From Acidobacteriota bacterium (GTDB lineage Bacteria; Acidobacteriota; Blastocatellia; RBC074), in assembly GCA_016710075.1 (NCBI GenBank), contig JADJLO010000030.1:1-43945 (forward strand): 43,945 nucleotides of DNA, given 5' to 3'. Under the pieces are notes generated by a model. The model did not search any database, was not told where the DNA came from, and saw only the letters and a program-made list of their open reading frames with translations. How positions within the stretch are numbered: the first letter of the stretch is position 1; each line of letters begins with the position of its first letter. This document shows positions 29,622-36,060 of the stretch, piece by piece. Both the position numbers and the translations under genes were made by a program.

Positions 29622-30266
29622 TTATTGTTTAAATGAATAAAGTTTCGCCGGGCGATGAGCGCCATCGCTGCGAGTCTCGTTGAGTTCGCGTATTTGTCCC
29701 TGGAGCAGAATCTTTTTTCTAAAATTGCGCTTGTCCACGGGGCGCTGAAGGATTATCTCGTAGACGCGCTGAAGTTCGGAGAGGGTGAACTTTTTGGCCA
29801 GCAGTTCATAACCCACGGTAGTCCATTCAATCTTGTTCCTCAGACGCCAGACGGCGTAATCGAGTATCTTGCGATGATCGAAGGCGAGGCGCGGAGGCTT
29901 GAAGACAGAATGCCATCTTGCATCGGCGGCATCTGAAGCTGCCGCAATGGTCTGCCGTTCGGCATCGACCAGAGCAAAATACGAGACACTGATCACGCGC
30001 CCTCTTGGATCACGCTCAGGTTCGCCGAAGGTGTAGAGCTGTTCGAGGTAGACATTTCTGACGCCAACTTCTTCCTGCAACTCCCTGGCCGCCGCCTCTT
30101 CCAGTGATTCGCCGATGCCGACGAATCCTCCCGGCAAAGCCCACAGGCCCTGGTATGGCTCATTGCCGCGACGGATGAGCAAAACCTTGAGATCATCGTC
30201 CACGATCGTGAAGATCACCAGATCCACGGTCACCGATGGGCGGGGATATTTTTCCAACTGGCTCAT
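29622..30266 (-). CDS. nrtR: NrtR-type Nudix/winged-helix regulator of NAD salvage
   Basis: A 214-residue protein of the NrtR type. Residues about 1-140 are a Nudix domain with a complete Nudix box (Gly47 to Val69: G-x5-E, then RELQEEVGV). Residues about 150-214 are the winged-helix DNA-binding part, with the typical FTLSELQRVYEIILQRPVDKRNFRKKIL and the ending HRPAKLYSF. Family members repress NAD synthesis and salvage genes, with ADP-ribose acting as the effector that lifts repression. It overlaps pncA by 4 bp (ATGA) and is the last gene of pncB-pncA-nrtR. A 21-bp dyad at 32344-32364 is the likely operator. Because the Nudix box is intact, some hydrolase activity is also possible. Confidence 0.92.
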   Translation of the reverse strand: MSQLEKYPRPSVTVDLVIFTIVDDDLKVLLIRRGNEPYQGLWALPGGFVGIGESLEEAAARELQEEVGVRNVYLEQLYTFGEPERDPRGRVISVSYFALVDAERQTIAAASDAADARWHSVFKPPRLAFDHRKILDYAVWRLRNKIEWTTVGYELLAKKFTLSELQRVYEIILQRPVDKRNFRKKILLQGQIRELNETRSDGAHRPAKLYSFKQ

Positions 30267-30883
30267 TGATTGTTCCCGGTCTTTAGAATTTTCTTCATTA
30301 CTTCATCAGTCGTCGTGAATTGAACACCCGCAGTGCGCATCTCTTGAAGACTGTCGGAGGTCGACTCGGTCGCGACGCCGCGAACGGCATCCTCGACCAG
30401 ATAAACTTTTGCTCCAGCCTCCGCCAGGCCGAGACCGCATGCCCTGACGCAGTAATCGGTGGCGACTCCGAAGACTATGCATTCCTGCCCGTTAAAAACG
30501 TCCTTTCGACGCAGTCCGTCAAGCCATGCATTCGAGAAAAGATCGAAGACTTTTTTGCTTACGATGTAATGCCTTCCTGTTTCGATACGGGCATCGGGAT
30601 CCGCCGCGGCATCGAAGCTAAGTTCTTCTCGCGGCAATTCCGGCAGCTCGGCGAATATTCTTTCCGCCCCGCGAGTCCCTTCGATACAGTGAGGCGGAAA
30701 GATTTTGAATTCCGGATCGTCAGGATCATGAGCGCATCGGGACGAAATTGTCGCAATGCCTTTCCGGCCGGCAATCGTCAGCAGCGCCTCGATGTTCGAG
30801 CGAATCGACTGGGCGTCGGGCACGGCCAGCGCTCCATCCGTGTCCATGAAATCATGTTGTGTATCAACATCGAAAAATATCAT
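30263..30883 (-). CDS. pncA: Nicotinamidase
   Basis: A 206-residue isochorismatase-fold hydrolase that converts nicotinamide to nicotinate. The catalytic set is Asp7 (VDTQHDF), Lys110 or 111 (IVSKKVFDLF) and Cys145 (GVATDYCVRA), with the cis-peptide Val-Ala before it. Metal-binding candidates are in the middle region (CAHDPDDPE, FPPHCIEGT). The product feeds PncB, encoded just upstream in the same operon, 65 nt away. It overlaps nrtR by 4 bp. Confidence 0.93.
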   Translation of the reverse strand: MIFFDVDTQHDFMDTDGALAVPDAQSIRSNIEALLTIAGRKGIATISSRCAHDPDDPEFKIFPPHCIEGTRGAERIFAELPELPREELSFDAAADPDARIETGRHYIVSKKVFDLFSNAWLDGLRRKDVFNGQECIVFGVATDYCVRACGLGLAEAGAKVYLVEDAVRGVATESTSDSLQEMRTAGVQFTTTDEVMKKILKTGNNQ

Positions 30884-30948
30884 CAGTCCCTCTCAATCCA
30901 CGCTGTTTTACAGTAATTTTCGCCTGTTCCATAATCTATTTTTCTGCC

Positions 30949-32307
30949 TCAATGATCTGCCGCGATTTCGCGCATCAAATCAAGACGTTTTTTCTCCAGC
31001 TCCTGACTGTATTTAACCGGGAAGTTATCCGGGGACTCAAAGCGTCTGAATCCTGAAGGCAGTTTCAATAATTGATCAGAAGCATGTCTTCGCATCTGAT
31101 TCAGATCAGGTCCTTCAAATAGTTCCCGCCCGTCCTCCATTACTCTGACAAGCAGTGGAATGCCGGTTTTCATCGTCTCATCCTGCAAGGCTATCGTATC
31201 GCCGGTGAAGAAGCCGTTCTCGCCGGCCTTGCGCCATACCTGTTTGCGGCACGGGTAGGTAGCCTTGTCCTTGCTGAGCTTCATTCTTGGTTCGATACGC
31301 CCGTCAAACTCGACATCCACCAGCTTGTAAACACCACCCAGGGCCGGGGCATCCCGCGAGGTAGAAAGCTCCGTTCCAACGCCGAAAAGATCTATTCTTG
31401 CTCCGTCATCGAGCATCTTCGAAATCTTGAATTCATCCAGATCCCCGCTCGCCAGGATCTTCGTATTCTGCATACCCGCTTTATCAAGTATCGTTCTCAC
31501 TCCCTTGGATAACTCCGTGAGGTCCTCGCTGTCGAGTCGCACCCCACGCAATTGCGGGCCGTATTTTGTCGCCGTATGCGCGGCTTCAATCGTGTCGTAG
31601 GTATCCAGCAGGAGTGTTGTGCTTTCAGGAAAGACCTTGAAATAGGCATCGAATGCCTCTTCCTCGCGGTCGAATGCCATCGTGAAGGAATGTGCTGCGG
31701 TTCCAAATACGGGGATATCGAACATCCTCCCGGCCTCGACATTCGATGTCCCCACACACCCGCCAATATACGCCGCACGCGCCGCATAAATCGCGGCTCC
31801 GAAACCATGGCATCTGCGCGCCCCAAACTCTATTACTCCACGACCGCGCGCCGACTCAACCACTCGCGCCGCCTTCGACGCTATCAGCGTCTGAAAATTG
31901 ATCGTCGCCAGCAGGTACGTCTCCACTATCTGAGCCTCTATCAACGGCGCAGTCACCCTCAATATCGGCTCACCAGCAAATACCACCGTCCCCTCAGGCA
32001 CCGCCCATACCTCTCCCGTAAACCGGAACCCCTTGAGATATTCGAAAAATCCTTCATCCACATTCCGGAATACCGGCAGCCCCCGCAGATAATTTATCTC
32101 TTCATCGCTGAAACTCAACTCCGTCAGATATTCCAACGCCTGCTCCAACCCCGCCGCCACCAAATATGACCTCTGCGGCGGCAGCTTCCTCACAAATAAC
32201 TCAAAACTCGATCGCTCAAACCTGCCGTTCAAATAATAGGCAGCCGCCATCGTCAATTGATACAAATCAGTCGCCAACCCCGACATTCGTCCTTCTCTCT
32301 TCATCAT
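30949..32307 (-). CDS. pncB: Nicotinate phosphoribosyltransferase
   Basis: A 452-residue enzyme that makes nicotinate mononucleotide from nicotinate and PRPP, committing nicotinate to NAD. Family features are ATDLYQLTMAAAYYLNG at the N-terminus, ERSSFELFVRKLP, EFGARRCHGFGAAIYAARAAYIGG, GTAAHSFTMAF, DTYDT and RLDSEDL, then ASGDLDEFKI and GVGTELSTS toward the end. ATG 32307 or ATG 32286 (MSGLATD) may start it; AAGGA lies just before the second with a short spacing. It is the first gene of the pncB-pncA-nrtR operon and directly follows the promoter/operator at 32344-32392. Confidence 0.95.
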   Translation of the reverse strand: MMKREGRMSGLATDLYQLTMAAAYYLNGRFERSSFELFVRKLPPQRSYLVAAGLEQALEYLTELSFSDEEINYLRGLPVFRNVDEGFFEYLKGFRFTGEVWAVPEGTVVFAGEPILRVTAPLIEAQIVETYLLATINFQTLIASKAARVVESARGRGVIEFGARRCHGFGAAIYAARAAYIGGCVGTSNVEAGRMFDIPVFGTAAHSFTMAFDREEEAFDAYFKVFPESTTLLLDTYDTIEAAHTATKYGPQLRGVRLDSEDLTELSKGVRTILDKAGMQNTKILASGDLDEFKISKMLDDGARIDLFGVGTELSTSRDAPALGGVYKLVDVEFDGRIEPRMKLSKDKATYPCRKQVWRKAGENGFFTGDTIALQDETMKTGIPLLVRVMEDGRELFEGPDLNQMRRHASDQLLKLPSGFRRFESPDNFPVKYSQELEKKRLDLMREIAADH

Positions 32308-32343
32308 CTCTTATTCTTTTCCTCTCAACCTGCCCACCGAATC

Positions 32344-32364
32344 TTAGTGTAAATAGTACACTAA
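32344..32364. promoter_or_regulatory. 21-bp dyad, probable NrtR operator
   Basis: TTAGTGTA-AATAG-TACACTAA is a perfect 8-bp inverted repeat with a 5-nt spacer. It contains the GT-N7-AC core that I recall for many NrtR sites. It begins at the last base of the -10 box of the pncB promoter and covers the predicted start site, the place for a repressor. Confidence 0.8.
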
Positions 32365-32392
32365 CAATATTCTTTGAATTCAGGGCTGTCAA
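32364..32392 (-). promoter_or_regulatory. Promoter of the pncB-pncA-nrtR operon
   Basis: On the minus strand, a perfect TTGACA (32387-32392) and TATTGT (32364-32369) have a 17-nt spacer. The predicted start near 32357 is inside the palindromic operator. Confidence 0.8.
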
Positions 32393-32402
32393 CCTGTATT
32401 TT
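32374..32402 (+). promoter_or_regulatory. Candidate plus-strand promoter for the 32481 gene
   Basis: TTGAAT (32374-32379) and TATTTT (32397-32402) with a 17-nt spacer. It overlaps the pncB promoter on the opposite strand, so the two may compete. Confidence 0.35.
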
Positions 32403-32480
32403 GAGAAGAGGGAGAACATATCCATTCGGGAAGTCGTAAAGAGTTAACTGGTAAGGATAACCGCAGGAGGTAAAAGACAA

Positions 32481-33440
32481 ATGAACAATGGAATCTTCGA
32501 TCAGTTAAAACGCAAGGCCCAGGAGCTGGATGAAAAGCTGGATTTGAAGAGCCGGATCGAGCAGGGCGTGAATGTGGCAAGCGACGTGGCGAAAGCGGCG
32601 ACTGAAACAATCAATCAGGCTGCGAGCACGGCGCGCGAGCAATTCGGGAAGATAGATGAACAGTACAAGGTGGCTGATAATCTGCGAGATTCGGCAGCGA
32701 AGACTGAAGAGACGATAAAAGAGGGAGCACGCGCAGCGCAGGAAGGTGCCGAGCAGTTCTCGAAAGCGGCTGAAGACACGGCGCGTGAAGTGTTTGGAAG
32801 CGCCCAGTCTTATTACAAGCGCGCCGAGCAAGCCTACAACTTCGGCGCCAGTTCGGCGAAAGTCGTCGAAGCCACGTTCAGCGGGTACGAAAAGGCCAGG
32901 TCCTGGATCAAGGAGAATCCGGGAAAAAGCGCCGTCGTCACACTCTCATTGATTGCCGGAGTTCGGATGGGTTCAGCGCTTCCAAGTATGGGCGTGACGG
33001 TACTTGGAGCAGGCGGATCGGGCAACTGGCTGTTTCACAGCGCGCTGCCGGTGGTTGGGCTGCGGAAGGTAACTGAAAAATATACCGATTACCTGAAGGA
33101 ACAGGAGAGGCTACTGGCATTAGGAAATCTCGATGATGCAGCCAGAGAGCGCCTGGAGTTTCAGCGCAACCTGACAAAATATGTCGGCGCTCCGCTGCTT
33201 GGAGCATTCAGCGTCGCAGCCGGAGCTTCGATGATCGGTGCCGCCTTTTCAGGCGCCACGGCCTCGGGATTGCCTGTCAGCCTGCTGCTTGGATCGAATC
33301 CGCTGCTCAACGGAATCTGGTTCTTCGCCAATGGAATGGTCTGCATCAGCGAAGGGTACAAGTTCTTTATGATCGCACTGGCTGACCAGGAAGAAGTGGA
33401 GCGAGTCGTTCGTGAAATCAAAGGCCTGCTGCCTGCCTGA
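32481..33440 (+). CDS. Orphan protein: amphipathic helical N-half, hydrophobic C-half
   Basis: A 319-residue protein I do not recognise. Residues 1-145 are rich in Ala, Glu, Lys and Gln and should form long amphipathic helices, similar in style to apolipoprotein- or LEA-like stress proteins (AREQFGKIDEQYKVADNLRDSAAKTEETIKEGARAAQEG; part of the stretch only). Residues about 150-185 and 235-300 are hydrophobic, with glycine-rich turns such as TVLGAGGSGNW, and could be membrane segments. Between them lies a charged stretch (VTEKYTDYLKEQERLLALGNLDDAARERLEFQRN). The start ATG 32481 has AGGAGG 11 nt upstream. It is divergent from the NAD operon and convergent with pdxH. A membrane-associated or lipid-binding role is a guess. 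Confidence 0.75.
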   Translation: MNNGIFDQLKRKAQELDEKLDLKSRIEQGVNVASDVAKAATETINQAASTAREQFGKIDEQYKVADNLRDSAAKTEETIKEGARAAQEGAEQFSKAAEDTAREVFGSAQSYYKRAEQAYNFGASSAKVVEATFSGYEKARSWIKENPGKSAVVTLSLIAGVRMGSALPSMGVTVLGAGGSGNWLFHSALPVVGLRKVTEKYTDYLKEQERLLALGNLDDAARERLEFQRNLTKYVGAPLLGAFSVAAGASMIGAAFSGATASGLPVSLLLGSNPLLNGIWFFANGMVCISEGYKFFMIALADQEEVERVVREIKGLLPA

Positions 33441-33453
33441 AAAAAGGCGGAAA

Positions 33454-33642
33454 GAGGAATGAAGAATGGAGAATGGAGAATGAAGAATTAAGAATGCGGA
33501 ATGAAGAATGCAGAATGATTTAAATGTGTATTTTAGATTGAATGATTAGGAAGACTCAGTGTCTTTAACAGATTTGAATCAATGTTGCGAATTCTTCATT
33601 CTGCATTTTTCTCGATTCTCGATTCTTCATTCTCCATTCTTC
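33454..33642. repeat. Inverted arrays of GAAT-type heptamers
   Basis: Nine NNNGAAT heptamers run from 33454 to 33516, and seven ATTCNNN heptamers lie at 33591-33642. The two arrays are reverse complements, separated by 74 nt, and fill the gap between convergent genes. They probably form a long imperfect hairpin that can stop transcription from both sides. Confidence 0.85.
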
Positions 33643-33652
33643 TTCGGGTTTT

Positions 33653-34303
33653 CTAAGGAGCGAGGCGCGAGATTTCCCAGGAATCCGCGCCTCTAGTGTA
33701 TTTGATTCGGTCGTGAAGCCTGCTTTCGCGGCCCTGCCAGAATTCGATGCAATCCGGTTTGACTCTGAAGCCGCCCCAATGAGGAGGGAGTTCTATCGGA
33801 TACTGTCCGAACTTTGATTCGTGCTCAGCAACCAATCGTTCAAGTATTTCCCGGTTTGGTATTTCAGCGCTTTGAGGTGACGCCCACGCGCCGATCTGAC
33901 TTCCCCTGGGGCGGGTCTTGAAGTATTCGATTGCCTCCTGCTCGGAGACTTTTTCGACCTCACCTTCGATTCTGACCTGCCGGTTGAGAGTGAACCAGTA
34001 AAATGTCAGTGCCGCTTGCGGGTTTACAGAAAGCTCTTTGCCCTTTCTGCTCTCGAAATTGGTGAAGAATGAGAAACCGCGTGAATCGAAGCCCTTGAGT
34101 AGAACTATTCTTGCTGAAACTCTGCCTTCTGGCGTCGCGGTCGACAGGGTCATGGCCTCCGGATCGGGCTGATCCGCATTCATGACCTCTTCAAACCAGT
34201 GCCTGAATTGAATCATCGGATCGGAATCAACGGATCTCCTGCTCAATGGATGTGAGCTGTATTCCCTGCGTAACAATGAAATTTTCCGTGAGATATCGTT
34301 CAT
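33653..34303 (-). CDS. pdxH: Pyridoxamine 5'-phosphate oxidase
   Basis: A 216-residue FMN enzyme that oxidises pyridoxamine or pyridoxine 5'-phosphate to PLP. FMN- and substrate-contacting blocks are RIVLLKGFDSRGFSFFTNFESRKGKEL, ALTFYWFTLNRQVRIEG and RPRGSQIGAWASPQS, with the C-terminal signature FRVKPDCIEFWQGRESRLHDR. ATG 34303 gives the normal family length; a longer frame to 34393 would add 30 unrelated residues. No clear ribosome site is seen. It is convergent with the 32481 gene across the heptamer arrays. Confidence 0.95.
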   Translation of the reverse strand: MNDISRKISLLRREYSSHPLSRRSVDSDPMIQFRHWFEEVMNADQPDPEAMTLSTATPEGRVSARIVLLKGFDSRGFSFFTNFESRKGKELSVNPQAALTFYWFTLNRQVRIEGEVEKVSEQEAIEYFKTRPRGSQIGAWASPQSAEIPNREILERLVAEHESKFGQYPIELPPHWGGFRVKPDCIEFWQGRESRLHDRIKYTRGADSWEISRLAP

Positions 34304-34472
34304 GATTATTAAAGTTGTTGACCGGCATTTAACCTTTCTGTAGACTCTCTCTGCCCGTGAGTTCTCCTCATTATTAACGACAATCGAACTCACTACCTGA
34401 ACAGAATAAGGGTATTAATCTCTTTTTTCGAAACTGAAGCAATCCCCCTTTGGTTCCAGATCGACTAATCAA

Positions 34473-34487
34473 GACTGAAATTCAGTC
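34473..34487. promoter_or_regulatory. 15-bp palindrome upstream of the small XRE regulator
   Basis: GACTGAA-A-TTCAGTC is a perfect 7+1+7 dyad located between pdxH and the HTH gene, both of which read away from it. It could be the operator of that regulator. Confidence 0.4.
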
Positions 34488-34587
34488 AACATTGTGATTG
34501 GAACGAATGATGTCCGACCCCGATTAGCTCAAAGCATCGGATTTCTTCAGAGACTCCGATATCAATAACCAATGCCATGAAAGAAAG

Positions 34588-34851
34588 TTGGAGGGGCCCC
34601 GCGAACTCTCTCCTGTGCGGGTAAGGACTATGCTGAAAAATTTTGGTCAACTGCTTTTTCAAAAAAGAAACGACGCTAAACTCTCCATTACCGAACTGGC
34701 AAATCTGTCCGGCCTCAGTGAGACTACGATAGAATCATTTGAGGAAGGACATGGTGAATTGCCGAACTTTGACACCTGCTATCGACTTGGACAAATAATC
34801 TCTTCGCGCAGCGGTCAGATGTTTGTCCTGCAGGATTGTGGCAAGCCCTGA
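34588..34851 (+). CDS. Small XRE-family HTH regulator
   Basis: An 87-residue single-domain helix-turn-helix protein. The Cro/CI-type five-helix pattern is seen in FGQLLFQKRNDAKLSITELANLSGLSETTIESFEEGHGELPNFDTCYRLGQII (shown here as its end segments: LSITELANLSGLS and TIESFEEG). It has no effector or oligomerisation domain. The start is uncertain: TTG 34588 gives 87 residues, ATG 34630 gives 73 and still includes the whole HTH; neither has a good ribosome site. It stands alone between two minus-strand genes, and the palindrome at 34473 may be its target. Confidence 0.7.
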   Translation: MEGPRELSPVRVRTMLKNFGQLLFQKRNDAKLSITELANLSGLSETTIESFEEGHGELPNFDTCYRLGQIISSRSGQMFVLQDCGKP

Positions 34852-34903
34852 GAGCAGACAAGCTTGAAAATAATCCCACTGCGGAATTGTTTTTTGTGCA
34901 ATA

Positions 34904-34942
34904 GAAAAAAACGGCTGGAGCGGGTTTGCAGCCTGCTCCGGC
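34904..34942 (-). terminator. Terminator of the SPL-like radical SAM gene
   Basis: Reading the minus strand, the stem GCCGGAGC/GCTCCAGC (8 bp with one G-T pair) has a 13-nt loop and is followed by CGTTTTTTT. It lies 45 nt past the stop at 34987. Confidence 0.8.
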
Positions 34943-34986
34943 TTTCACCAAGACGATCTGTAATCTGCTTGTAAAATCAGTATGCT

Positions 34987-35823
34987 TCACAGCAGGTTAA
35001 ACCCTTCCTGGCTGAATCCAACCATATCCGAGCCCATTTTCAAGCGTAACTCCTCGAGAAGAGGCAGGTAAGCATCTCTTTCAAGCCATCGCTCATAACC
35101 GAGGGAGCGCAACAGTTGAGGCATGCCGAGTTCCGTACTGCGCCGGCCACCGGCTCCGTCGCCGTCGAAAATGGTGTCAACGACGGCGCGGCATGCGCGA
35201 CTGGCGATCTGATCGGCGAAAATTTCAGGATCGCAGGGAAGGACGGGGCTGATTGCAGCCTGAGTCTTCAAACCTGCTCGCGTCAGTTTTTCGATTGCAG
35301 CGAGGCGTTTTTGAATACTCGGCGATGTCGGAGTGATCTGTTTTCTGACATCCTCCCTGTTGGTCTCGATAGTCATGCTGATGGCCACGCGCGAGCCGAG
35401 CCGGGTGAGAAGGTCGATGTCCCTTTGAATCAGCGGTGAACGAGTCTGGACGACGAGAAAACCGAAATCCCCTGATGCTGAAAAGACTTCAAGAATGCCC
35501 CGTGTGATTTTCAGTCGCGACTCAGCCCCCTGATACGGATCCGTGGCAGTGCTCATGAATATTCTCAGTGATCCGAAAGTTCCCTTGCGCCGGGCAGCCT
35601 CCAACTCGGCTTTAAGTAGTTCGGAGGCGTTCATCTTCGCTTTGACCCATTCTCCCCATGGCGCGCCCGAGAAACGCTGAACCGGCATCGCGCGGACGTA
35701 ACAATACGGACAGGACCCTTTGCCGAAAGCGCATCCCTGATAGGCATTGAGCGAATGCGTGTAGGTCGAGAGAAAACCTCCCGTCGGATTGAGGATGGAT
35801 TTTGAAAGTATCTCTTCGATCAT
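34987..35823 (-). CDS. SPL-family radical SAM protein
   Basis: A 278-residue radical SAM protein resembling spore photoproduct lyase relatives. The cluster cysteines are Cys31, Cys38 and Cys41 in GCAFGKGSCPYCYV, a C-x6-C-x2-C spacing that differs from the usual C-x3-C-x2-C. Other family blocks are FMSTATDPYQGAESRLKITRGILE, VQTRSPLIQRDIDLL, VAISMTIETNREDVRKQITPTSPS and QAAISPVLPCDPEIFAD. Members repair DNA lesions or act on unknown substrates. ATG 35823 is preferred over TTG 35844; the ribosome site is poor. Heptamer repeats lie just upstream, and the gene ends in a clear terminator. Confidence 0.85.
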   Translation of the reverse strand: MIEEILSKSILNPTGGFLSTYTHSLNAYQGCAFGKGSCPYCYVRAMPVQRFSGAPWGEWVKAKMNASELLKAELEAARRKGTFGSLRIFMSTATDPYQGAESRLKITRGILEVFSASGDFGFLVVQTRSPLIQRDIDLLTRLGSRVAISMTIETNREDVRKQITPTSPSIQKRLAAIEKLTRAGLKTQAAISPVLPCDPEIFADQIASRACRAVVDTIFDGDGAGGRRSTELGMPQLLRSLGYERWLERDAYLPLLEELRLKMGSDMVGFSQEGFNLL

Positions 35824-35831
35824 AAAATATA

Positions 35832-35946
35832 GTTTAAAGTTCAAGGTTTAAAGTTTAAAGATCGTGTAGCAAAGGCCCTGGTTGCCGTTGATAACAACAA
35901 GCTGGAATTATGCTCTTGAGACTCCTTAAACTTTGAACTTTGAACT
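35832..35946. repeat. Inverted GTTTAAA/TTGAACT heptamer arrays
   Basis: Four heptamers (GTTTAAA, GTTCAAG, GTTTAAA, GTTTAAA; 35832-35859) and three complementary ones (TTAAACT, TTGAACT, TTGAACT; 35926-35946) are separated by 66 nt. Unlike other arrays in this window they lie between divergent genes, so a terminator role is unlikely here. Confidence 0.8.
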
Positions 35947-35972
35947 TCCCGAGCTGCCCGAGCTAAAAGATA

Positions 35973-36001
35973 TTGATCAAAAAAAATTGTGGGAGTAGTA
36001 T
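35973..36001 (+). promoter_or_regulatory. Candidate promoter of the M61 peptidase gene
   Basis: TTGATC (35973-35978) and TAGTAT (35996-36001) with a 17-nt spacer, about 60 nt before the start codon. Each box matches four of six consensus positions. Confidence 0.4.
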
Positions 36002-36060
36002 CGCCGACAGTCACTATCTTCGAATAAAAGAGCGTAAATAATCGTTAAAGGATAAAACCA

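Noticed and set aside
33454..33642. CRISPR array
   Set aside because: Units are 7 nt without spacers, the arrays are inverted and no cas gene is in the window.
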